Assembly: GCA_023435805.1 (NCBI GenBank)
Contig: JAEZMC010000012.1
Span: forward strand, 1 to 13,751
Source: Bacillota bacterium
GTDB taxonomy: Bacteria > Bacillota > Clostridia > Acetivibrionales > DTU013
DNA length: 13,751 nucleotides
Direction: 5' to 3'
The notes under the pieces are model-generated. The model saw only the letters and a list, made by a program, of their open reading frames with translations. It did not search any database and had not been told where the DNA came from. Shown here piece after piece: positions 8,512 to 13,751 of this stretch (the first letter of the stretch is position 1; every line of letters begins with the position of its first letter). A program made the translations under genes and the position numbers.

Positions 8512-8541
8512 TTCGCACTGTTACATCAGTCGTGATATGAT
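8512..8541 (+). promoter_or_regulatory. probable promoter of the GH127 gene
   Basis: TATGAT (8536-8541) has TTCGCA (8512-8517) at 18-base spacing. A second candidate lies upstream: TATAAT at 8453-8458 with TTCGGA (8430-8435). A T-run (8504-8510), preceded by a weak ACAGA/TCTGT stem (8471-8475, 8500-8504), ends exactly 25 bases before TATGAT. The same distance separates T-run and -10 upstream of binding protein 2. The 198-base gap 8406-8603 holds nothing else I can name beyond a 5-bp GGAGG/CCTCC hairpin at 8406-8418. Confidence 0.4.
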
Positions 8542-8603
8542 TAGTCTATATTCCAGGCAAAACGTATGGGTCAACAGCGTGAATTCATTTTACGGAGGTT
8601 CTT

Positions 8604-10556
8604 ATGCATATCGCTGACAGAGCAAATGAAATAGCATTGAAAAACATTAAAATGCCGGATGGTTTCTGGAGCAGGTACCGGAGGCTTATCCGGGACGAAG
8701 TCATTCCGTATCAGTGGAAGGCATTAAATGACGAGGTGGAGGATGCTGAGCCGAGTTATGCCATCAGGAATTTCAGGATCGCAGCCGGTCTTGAGGAGGG
8801 TAAATTCGGCGGCATGCTGTTTCAGGACAGCGATATGGCCAAATGGTTGGAAGCAGTGGGGTACAGCCTGGAAACCGATCCGGATCCGATGCTTGAAGCA
8901 CAGGCGGATAAGGTGATCGAGCTGATCGGAAAGGCACAGCAGCCGGACGGTTACCTCAATACATACTTTACATTGACGGCGCCGGAAAAAAGGTGGACGA
9001 ACCTGTATGAATGCCACGAATTGTATTGCGCCGGTCATATGATGGAAGCGGCCGTAGCATATTACAGAGGAACCGGAAAAAAGAAACTGCTGGATATCAT
9101 GTGCCGCTTTGCGGATTATATCGACTCCGTCTTTGGAACAGATGACGGCAAGATCAGCGGTTACTGCGGGCATCAGGAGGTAGAGCTCGCCCTGATGAAG
9201 CTTTACAGGGCAACCGGAAACGAACGCTATAGGAAGCTGGCGGAATATTTTATCAATGAACGGGGCCGTGAACCGAACTTTTTTGTTGCGGAATACGAAA
9301 AAAGGGGCAGAATTTCGGAATGGACCCATACGGTGACCAAATCACCTGATCTGAAATATGCACAGGCCCATCTGCCTGTCCGCGAACAGACGGAAGCAGT
9401 GGGGCATGCCGTAAGAGCGGTTTATATGTACACAGCCATGGCGGATATTGCTGCCGAAACGGGAGATGCCAGCCTGCTTGAAGCCTGCCGAAGGCTTTTT
9501 CGGAACATCATGCAAAAACAGCTTTATATCACGGGCGGCGTCGGTTCGACAAATCATGGAGAGGCTTTCACTTTTGATTATGATCTTCCCAACGATACGG
9601 TATACCAGGAGACCTGCGCATCCATCGGACTGATCTTCTTTGCCCATCGTATGCTGAAAGCGGAAGCGGACGGTGATTATGCCGATGTCCTTGAAAGGGC
9701 GTTGTACAATTCTGTTCTCAGCGGCATGGCACTGGACGGTAAAAGCTTCTTCTATGTCAACCCTCTGGAGGTCTGGCCCGAGGCAAGTCTGAAAAGCCCC
9801 GCCAGGTCCCATGTAAAGCCGGTAAGACAGAAATGGTACGGGTGTTCCTGCTGCCCGCCCAATATCGCAAGATTGCTGTCATCGCTGGGCCAATACATCT
9901 ATACTATAAAAGGCGATATGATTTATACACATTTATTTATCGACAGTGAAACAGCAATGGAAATGAAAGGGATAAAAGTCAGACTAACACAAAAGACAAG
10001 TTATCCCTGGGACGGAAGCGTACGAATCCGTATCGAGGAAGCGGACTGCGGCGAATTCACCCTTGCGGTCAGAAAGCCGGGCTGGTGTGAATCGGTAGAA
10101 ATGAGCCTGAATAATGAAAAACTGAACATAAGCGATAAAAAGGGGTATGTTTATATAAGCAGAAGCTGGAAAGCGGGCGATACGCTGGATATCCTGATGG
10201 ATATGCCCGCCAGGCTGATAGAGGCACATCCCAAGGTTCGGGCCAATGCCGGCAAGGTTGCCATCCAGAGAGGACCTCTGGTATATTGCCTGGAGGAAAC
10301 GGATAACGGTCAGAATCTTGCAGCCCTTTCCATCGACACGGAGAAAGCTTTAACAGCAGAGATGGATCAGGATTTATTTGACGGTACGGTCGTAATCAGG
10401 GGAAAAGCCTTCAGAACACAGCCGGATAACTGGGAGGATGCTCTGTACCGCCCGTATACTTCAAATGAGGCGGCAGTGGATATCAAAGCAGTGCCCTATT
10501 TTCTCTGGGGTAACCGCAAGCAGGGCGAAATGCTGGTCTGGCTCAGAAGGAAATAG
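8604..10556 (+). CDS. GH127 glycoside hydrolase, probable beta-L-arabinofuranosidase
   Basis: A 650-residue enzyme of glycoside hydrolase family 127 (DUF1680), close to the usual length. The family type enzyme, HypBA1 of Bifidobacterium longum, removes beta-L-arabinofuranose using a cysteine nucleophile held by zinc. The matching residues are all present: Glu320 in GSTNHGEAF (acid/base, HypBA1 Glu322), Glu336 and Cys338 in YQETCAS, and Cys414, Cys416 and Cys417 in WYGCSCCPPN, with Cys416 as the expected nucleophile. An alpha-barrel region of about 430 residues is followed by C-terminal beta domains. There is no signal peptide, so it acts in the cytoplasm on imported sugar. GGAGG (8594-8598) lies 5 bases before ATG. 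It sits after the importer and probably belongs to the same regulon. Some GH127 members have other specificities, so the exact substrate is less certain than the family. Confidence 0.93.
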   Translation: MHIADRANEIALKNIKMPDGFWSRYRRLIRDEVIPYQWKALNDEVEDAEPSYAIRNFRIAAGLEEGKFGGMLFQDSDMAKWLEAVGYSLETDPDPMLEAQADKVIELIGKAQQPDGYLNTYFTLTAPEKRWTNLYECHELYCAGHMMEAAVAYYRGTGKKKLLDIMCRFADYIDSVFGTDDGKISGYCGHQEVELALMKLYRATGNERYRKLAEYFINERGREPNFFVAEYEKRGRISEWTHTVTKSPDLKYAQAHLPVREQTEAVGHAVRAVYMYTAMADIAAETGDASLLEACRRLFRNIMQKQLYITGGVGSTNHGEAFTFDYDLPNDTVYQETCASIGLIFFAHRMLKAEADGDYADVLERALYNSVLSGMALDGKSFFYVNPLEVWPEASLKSPARSHVKPVRQKWYGCSCCPPNIARLLSSLGQYIYTIKGDMIYTHLFIDSETAMEMKGIKVRLTQKTSYPWDGSVRIRIEEADCGEFTLAVRKPGWCESVEMSLNNEKLNISDKKGYVYISRSWKAGDTLDILMDMPARLIEAHPKVRANAGKVAIQRGPLVYCLEETDNGQNLAALSIDTEKALTAEMDQDLFDGTVVIRGKAFRTQPDNWEDALYRPYTSNEAAVDIKAVPYFLWGNRKQGEMLVWLRRK

Positions 10557-10588
10557 AAGAACGGACAAAGACTTGAACATCCATTGAT

Positions 10589-10638
10589 TGCAGTGCCCCA
10601 GATGTGATGAAAACAACATTCGGGGCACTGCATGTTTT
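10589..10638 (+). terminator. probable terminator after GH127
   Basis: TGCAGTGCCCC (10589-10599) and GGGGCACTGCA (10622-10632) form a perfect 11-bp stem. ATGT and ACAT inside extend it past two mismatches. The following TGTTTTCC is a weak T tract, so termination may be incomplete. Confidence 0.6.
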
Positions 10639-10652
10639 CCAAAAAAAACATG
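10631..10652. repeat. overlapping 8-bp inverted repeat
   Basis: CATGTTTT (10631-10638) and AAAACATG (10645-10652) are inverted repeats around CCAAAA. The left arm shares bases 10631-10632 with the terminator stem and covers its T tract, so the two hairpins compete. On the minus strand the repeat reads identically in its arms. Confidence 0.5.
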
Positions 10653-10673
10653 GCGGCAAGATCAGCAATATAC

Positions 10674-10703
10674 TTGACAAAGCTATTGCCTGTAATGTAA
10701 TAT
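10674..10703 (+). promoter_or_regulatory. promoter of tRNA-Tyr
   Basis: A perfect TTGACA (10674-10679) stands 18 bases before TAATAT (10698-10703). Transcription would start near 10710, about 37 bases before the mature tRNA. A strong -35 fits a constitutive tRNA promoter. Confidence 0.65.
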
Positions 10704-10746
10704 ATAACATGCGCCGGTTTGAAAGCGCAGTGAAGGTCAATTATAT

Positions 10747-10831
10747 GGAGGGGTTCCCGAGCGGCCAAAGGGGGCAGACTGTAAATCTGTTGTCAGTGAC
10801 TTCGGTGGTCCGAATCCACCCCCCTCCACCA
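10747..10831 (+). tRNA. tRNA-Tyr (GTA anticodon)
   Basis: An 85-base class II tRNA. The acceptor GGAGGGG (10747-10753) pairs with CCCCTCC (10821-10827), followed by the discriminator A and an encoded CCA (10829-10831). The anticodon stem GCAGA/TCTGT encloses CTGTAAA, with the anticodon GTA at 10781-10783. A long variable arm has the stem GTC-AGT-GAC (10792-10800), as expected for bacterial tRNA-Tyr. The T arm is GGTGG-TCCGAAT-CCACC. All arms fold, so the gene appears functional. Confidence 0.97.
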
Positions 10832-10840
10832 GAACCGTGA

Positions 10841-10866
10841 AGCCCGATGTCTCATCGGGCTTTTTT
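10841..10866 (+). terminator. intrinsic terminator of tRNA-Tyr
   Basis: AGCCCGATG (10841-10849) and CATCGGGCT (10853-10861) form a 9-bp stem with a TCT loop, and the T-run continues to 10866. It lies 10 bases after the tRNA CCA end. Confidence 0.9.
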
Positions 10867-10867
10867 G

Positions 10868-10873
10868 TATAAT
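10868..10873 (+). promoter_or_regulatory. possible -10 element of the amino acid permease gene
   Basis: A perfect TATAAT begins one base after the T tract of the tRNA terminator, 38 bases before the permease ATG. No good -35 hexamer is present; that region falls inside the terminator stem. It could be a real overlapping promoter or a chance match in AT-rich DNA. Confidence 0.35.
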
Positions 10874-10910
10874 ACTCAAACACATTTTTATGGAATATGG
10901 AGGGAACGTT

Positions 10911-12359
10911 ATGGAACAGGGGTTGAAGAAAAAGTACAACCTGGTTACCGCGATTGCCATGGTTGTTGGTATCGTAATAGGGAGCGGTGTATTCTTTAAA
11001 GCGGAGGCCGTATTGAAAGCGACCGGCGGCGATATGCCCACAGGAATACTGGCATGGGCTATCGTAGGCTTGATCATGATCGTTTGTTCCTATTCATTTG
11101 CTGTAATGGCTACCAGATATGAAAGGGTCAACGGTATTGTGGATTATGCCGAAGTTACCATGGGAAAGAAGTACGGCTACTATATCGGCTGGTTTATGGC
11201 CATCATCTATTATCCAACTCTGACATCTGTTCTGGCCTGGGTATCGGCACGATTTACCATGGTCATGCTTGGGTCATCGGACATTACAGGCGGAGCATGC
11301 ATGACGATTGCCGGCTTCTATCTTATTGCAAGCTACTGCCTCAATGCACTGTCGCCCATATTGGCGGGAAAATTCCAGGTTTCGGCCACGTTTATCAAGC
11401 TGGTTCCCCTGGCGCTGATGGCTGTTGCAGGAACCATTTATGGTTTGGCCAACGGCACGCTGGTGAATAATTTTACAGTCGGTTTGACGGCTGATCAGAT
11501 TAACGGTGCGCTGGCCGATGCCGGACAAACTGCAAATTATGTGGCCAATGCCTCGCCACTGTTTGCTTCCATCGTTTCAGTGGCGTTTGCGTATGAGGGG
11601 TGGATTATAGCAACCAGCATCAACTCAGAACTGAAGGATTCCAAAAGAAATCTTCCGAAAGCACTTATCATCGGTTCTTTAGTCGTAGTCAGCGTGTATA
11701 TTCTTTATTATGTAGGTCTTGCAGGCGGCATCGACAAACTCCAGTTGATCGTAAGCGGACAGGAAGGCGCAAAGCAGGCATTCATGGCAGTATTTTCCCA
11801 GGGTATCGGATCTTTGATTTTTGCATTTGTCGTCATTTCCTGCCTGGGTACATTGAACGGCCTGAAGCTTGGATGCACCAGGGGCATGTATTGCTTGAGT
11901 GTCCGGAACCAGGGCCCGAATCCCCGTATGTTCAATCAAGTGGATGAAAAAACCAATATGCCGGCCAACTCCTCAATATTCGGTTTGCTTTTGTGCGGAG
12001 TCTGGCTTATGTTCTTCTACGGGGCGAATCTGGTTCCCAAGCCTTGGTTCGGACCTGTCGCATTCGATACGTCTGAGCTCCCGATCATTACTTTATATGC
12101 GTTTTATATACCGATCTTCCTGTGTATGACAAAAAGCAAAGACCTCAATACGTTCAGGCGGTTTATCATGCCGATTCTTTCGATTATCGGCTGCCTGTTC
12201 ATGGTGTTTGCCGCTTTATACGCACATTCGCGGACAGGCGGCAAATTGGCGGTATGGAACACGCCGGTCTCATGGTATCTGATCATATTCGCCGTGGTCA
12301 TGGCAATCGGAGCGTTCTTTTATAAGAAGGACCGCGATTCCGGAAAAAATACCATATGA
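10911..12359 (+). CDS. APC-superfamily amino acid permease
   Basis: A 482-residue membrane transporter of the amino acid-polyamine-organocation superfamily, with about 12 hydrophobic segments. The first segment carries the family substrate-binding signature VGIVIGSGVFF at residues 19-29, close to the usual GIGSGIF form. A cytoplasmic stretch, ATSINSELKDSKRNLPKAL, after a conserved FAYEGW is also typical of the family. ATG 10911 was chosen because GGAGGG (10899-10904) lies 6 bases upstream; an in-frame ATG at 10890 comes before that site. The gene stands alone, after tRNA-Tyr and facing a minus-strand gene. No T-box or other amino acid sensor precedes it in the short 5' region. The transported amino acid cannot be told from sequence reading; tyrosine is not implied by the neighbouring tRNA. 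Confidence 0.9.
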   Translation: MEQGLKKKYNLVTAIAMVVGIVIGSGVFFKAEAVLKATGGDMPTGILAWAIVGLIMIVCSYSFAVMATRYERVNGIVDYAEVTMGKKYGYYIGWFMAIIYYPTLTSVLAWVSARFTMVMLGSSDITGGACMTIAGFYLIASYCLNALSPILAGKFQVSATFIKLVPLALMAVAGTIYGLANGTLVNNFTVGLTADQINGALADAGQTANYVANASPLFASIVSVAFAYEGWIIATSINSELKDSKRNLPKALIIGSLVVVSVYILYYVGLAGGIDKLQLIVSGQEGAKQAFMAVFSQGIGSLIFAFVVISCLGTLNGLKLGCTRGMYCLSVRNQGPNPRMFNQVDEKTNMPANSSIFGLLLCGVWLMFFYGANLVPKPWFGPVAFDTSELPIITLYAFYIPIFLCMTKSKDLNTFRRFIMPILSIIGCLFMVFAALYAHSRTGGKLAVWNTPVSWYLIIFAVVMAIGAFFYKKDRDSGKNTI

Positions 12360-12362
12360 TAA

Positions 12363-12399
12363 GTCTTACAAGACCGTATCACTTGTAGATGACCTTTTT
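12363..12399 (+). terminator. possible terminator after the permease, overlapping the end of the GtrA-family gene
   Basis: TACAAG (12367-12372) pairs with CTTGTA (12382-12387), with GTC/GAC pairing outside an uneven internal loop. Five T follow (12395-12399). The stem is short, and half of it lies within the last codons of the convergent gene. Confidence 0.35.
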
Positions 12400-12813
12400 G
12401 TAAAGGAAGAAATTCCAGGTAACGACCGCTCCGATGGCAAATACCTTGGCCAGCAGATACTGCAGCGAAAGCTTGGTGGTCAGCAGGTACATGATGACAT
12501 CTGAAGCTCCCAGGTTGAATACGAACAGCACCAGGTACATTGCCAGCTGCTTTTTCATATTGGTAGTCGATTTGAATGACCAGAAGCGGTTCATGAGAAA
12601 GTTGAACCAGAAAACAATCGTCAGCGCAATGGAGTTGGATACAAGGATGGACAAATTCGCCACATCCTTGAAGACAAAGAGCAAGGTAAGCTCTATGGAG
12701 GCGCTGCTGAAGCCTGTGACCAAATAACGCACCAGCTGTCCGAGGGATTCAGGTGTAAGATACTTGCTCAAATATTTTGTGTTTTTAAGTTTTTCCAATA
12801 TACTGTCGATCAT
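12379..12813 (-). CDS. GtrA-family membrane protein
   Basis: A 144-residue protein on the minus strand, of the usual length for the GtrA family. Members are small four-helix membrane proteins thought to help move polyprenyl-phosphate-linked sugars across the membrane for glycosylation of cell surface polymers. Hydrophobic segments lie at about residues 26-48, 54-75, 88-111 and 117-138. The family pattern appears as NFLMNRFWSF (71-80), like the NFxxNRxWTF seen in relatives, and VTWNFFLYKKVI near the C-terminus. AAGGA (complement of 12819-12823) lies 5 bases before the ATG. It converges on the amino acid permease with a 19-base gap and is transcribed away from dapF. No glycosyltransferase partner is within the window, so its sugar is unknown. 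Confidence 0.88.
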   Translation of the reverse strand: MIDSILEKLKNTKYLSKYLTPESLGQLVRYLVTGFSSASIELTLLFVFKDVANLSILVSNSIALTIVFWFNFLMNRFWSFKSTTNMKKQLAMYLVLFVFNLGASDVIMYLLTTKLSLQYLLAKVFAIGAVVTWNFFLYKKVIYK

Positions 12814-12826
12814 TTCATTCCTTAAG

Positions 12827-12871
12827 ACGAAAATACATTAAACCTGTAGGTTTCTTGTATTTTCGTTTTTT
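12827..12871 (+). terminator. strong bipartite palindrome with T-run, in the GtrA-gene leader
   Basis: ACGAAAATACA (12827-12837) pairs perfectly with TGTATTTTCGT (12856-12866). Inside, AAACCT (12840-12845) pairs with AGGTTT (12848-12853), separated by a 2-by-2 internal loop. Six T (12866-12871) follow on the plus strand, so it reads as an intrinsic terminator for plus-strand transcription arriving antisense through the GtrA gene. On the minus strand it folds in the GtrA mRNA leader, ending three bases before the ribosome binding site. Confidence 0.7.
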
Positions 12872-12891
12872 ATGTAGTATTATCCTAAAAT

Positions 12892-12920
12892 ATTATATAA
12901 AATGCACGGGACAATAACAA
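12892..12920 (-). promoter_or_regulatory. promoter of the GtrA-family gene
   Basis: On the minus strand TTGTTA (complement of 12915-12920) stands 17 bases before a perfect TATAAT (complement of 12892-12897). Transcription would begin near 12885, giving a leader of about 70 bases that contains the palindrome at 12827-12866. Confidence 0.6.
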
Positions 12921-12942
12921 TACATCGTATAATATTATTGGT

Positions 12943-12970
12943 TTGCTTCATGAATTTATTGTGTTAAAAT
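12943..12970 (+). promoter_or_regulatory. promoter of dapF (extended -10)
   Basis: TTGCTT (12943-12948), a 16-base spacer, and TAAAAT (12965-12970), with TG at 12962-12963 forming an extended -10. Transcription would start near 12977, about 105 bases before the dapF start codon. It is divergent from the GtrA-gene promoter, with 22 bases between the two -35 elements. Confidence 0.6.
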
Positions 12971-12976
12971 AAGGTA

Positions 12977-13078
12977 AGAACAAACCGGGACCCGCCGGTA
13001 CGGCATCCTTGCGAAGAATGTCACCCTTCCGGCGCTTAAACTGAGTGTTCTCGCAAGAGACAGAGGTCGGAGGTTGTA
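12977..13078 (+). promoter_or_regulatory. structured 5' leader of dapF, candidate cis-regulatory RNA
   Basis: The leader is GC-rich compared with the AT-rich promoter DNA before it and folds by hand. P1 pairs GACC (12989-12992) with GGTC (13065-13068), next to the ribosome binding site. P2 pairs CGCCGG (12993-12998) with CCGGCG (13029-13034) and encloses a hairpin GGCATcCTT/AAGaATGTC (13002-13022). P3 is TCTC-GCAA-GAGA (13049-13060), a GNRA tetraloop. A competing helix joins CTTGCGA (13008-13014) to TCGCAAG (13051-13057), extended by GAA/TTC, and would break both hairpins. CTTCC (13026-13030) could also pair with the GGAGG (13069-13073). The pairings are seen in the sequence; regulation is inferred. 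I do not recognise a known riboswitch consensus. Confidence 0.5.
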
Positions 13079-13081
13079 ATG

Positions 13082-13751
13082 ATGAAATTTACAAAGATGC
13101 ATGGTCTGGGCAATGATTATATATATGTGAATTGCATGAATGACTGCCCTGAAAATCCGGAAAGCCTGGCAAAACGCCTCAGCGACAGGCATTTTGGTAT
13201 TGGCTCCGACGGTCTTGTACTGATTCTGCCTTCCAAAACGGCGGATTTCAGAATGAGGATGTTCAATTCGGACGGTTCTGAAGCCGAAATGTGCGGAAAT
13301 GCCATAAGGTGTATCGGTAAATATGTTTACGACAACGGGCTGACCGGGAAGAAAACAGTAACGGTGGAGACGGCAGCCGGTATAAAGACATTGGAGCTGA
13401 CTTTAGAAAATGGCAAAGTAAGCCTGGTCAGAGTGGATATGGGTGAACCGGTCCTGAAGCCGTCCGATATACCGGTCATAAGCGATAAACCGCTTTTTCT
13501 GGCAGAGCCTGTTACAGTTGCGGATAGAACGTTCCAGGTCACCTGTGTTTCAATGGGAAACCCTCACGCAGTTTCCTATGTTGAGGATGTGGAGCATTTC
13601 CCGCTTGAGCTGTACGGACCGGCCATGGAAACGAATGCGTTGTACCCCAGGAAAATCAATAGCGAATTTGTTGAGGTGATCGACAGGAAAACCCTTAAGA
13701 TGCGGGTGTGGGAAAGAGGTGCAGGCGAAACACTGGCCTGCGGCACAGGAG
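13082..13751 (+). CDS. dapF: diaminopimelate epimerase, 3' end cut by window edge
   Basis: The first 223 codons of DapF, which interconverts LL- and meso-diaminopimelate in the cytoplasm for lysine and peptidoglycan synthesis. The start MKFTKMHGLGNDY matches the family N-terminus. FGIGSDGLVLILP and MFNSDGSEAEMCGNAIRC contain the first catalytic cysteine, Cys71. The second, Cys220, appears in ERGAGETLACGTG at the window edge. MGNPHAV and NSEFVEV are also typical. About 50-60 residues are missing. ATG 13082 is chosen by homology of the N-terminus; GGAGG (13069-13073) lies 8 bases upstream. An ATG directly before it at 13079 is equally possible and adds one Met. An unusual folded leader precedes the gene. 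Confidence 0.97.
   Translation, partial: MKFTKMHGLGNDYIYVNCMNDCPENPESLAKRLSDRHFGIGSDGLVLILPSKTADFRMRMFNSDGSEAEMCGNAIRCIGKYVYDNGLTGKKTVTVETAAGIKTLELTLENGKVSLVRVDMGEPVLKPSDIPVISDKPLFLAEPVTVADRTFQVTCVSMGNPHAVSYVEDVEHFPLELYGPAMETNALYPRKINSEFVEVIDRKTLKMRVWERGAGETLACGTG

Noticed and set aside
8003..8518. 171-codon open frame on the minus strand
   Set aside because: It lies opposite permease 2, whose membrane topology and EAA motif are clear. The minus-strand frame has no recognisable domain or good start site.
8724..9329. 201-codon minus-strand frame opposite GH127
   Set aside because: It is a shadow of a gene with full catalytic motifs in the plus frame.
10604..10840. Plus-strand 78-codon frame reading through the tRNA
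   Set aside because: It runs across the tRNA promoter and the whole tRNA-Tyr gene, so it is not a credible protein.
10747..10873. tRNA-Tyr as an integration site for a mobile element
   Set aside because: No integrase, no repeated tRNA 3' end within the window, and only ordinary genes follow.
13018..13044. Eight-codon leader peptide (MSPFRRLN) inside the dapF leader
   Set aside because: It has no convincing ribosome binding site, no run of lysine codons, and no terminator hairpin follows, so classical peptide attenuation is unsupported.
12977..13078. Lysine riboswitch or T-box before dapF
   Set aside because: The leader is too short for a lysine riboswitch and I do not see its core. No T-box specifier loop or antiterminator AGGGTGG element is present, and there is no intrinsic terminator before the gene.

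Overview
The window looks like chromosomal DNA of a plant-polysaccharide-using Firmicute, most likely a Clostridia member. The reasons are moderate GC, strong GGAGG-type ribosome binding sites, a YesM/YesN-type two-component pair beside a carbohydrate ABC importer (CUT1 type), lipoprotein binding proteins, intrinsic terminators, and a class II tRNA-Tyr with encoded CCA. No phage, transposon, CRISPR or plasmid gene is visible.

Layout. Bases 1-265 hold a short reading frame of unknown status and a probable promoter. Bases 266-10556 form a sugar sensing, uptake and breakdown locus. It starts with a membrane histidine kinase and an overlapping AraC-type response regulator, followed 30 bases later by a first solute-binding lipoprotein. 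A good intrinsic terminator and a new promoter come next. They precede a second, closely related solute-binding lipoprotein, a 14-bp hairpin, and two permeases. A further promoter region leads to a GH127 glycoside hydrolase with all expected catalytic and zinc-binding residues and no signal peptide. The likely pathway is that the kinase/regulator senses an arabinose-containing oligosaccharide, the importer brings it in, and the cytoplasmic GH127 enzyme removes beta-L-arabinofuranose. No transport ATPase is encoded here, so a shared MsmK-type ATPase elsewhere is expected.

Bases 10557-13751 are ordinary chromosomal genes: tRNA-Tyr(GTA) with its own promoter and terminator, an APC-superfamily amino acid permease, a convergent GtrA-family membrane protein on the minus strand, and the start of dapF (diaminopimelate epimerase), cut by the window edge.

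The two observations most worth following are: (1) a compact, apparently structured RNA leader of about 100 bases between a good promoter and dapF, with two mutually exclusive pairings next to the ribosome binding site; I cannot match it to a riboswitch class I know. (2) Tandem paralogous binding proteins split by a terminator, so that one belongs to the sensor operon and the other to the transporter operon. This suggests that the first may be a dedicated sensing subunit.
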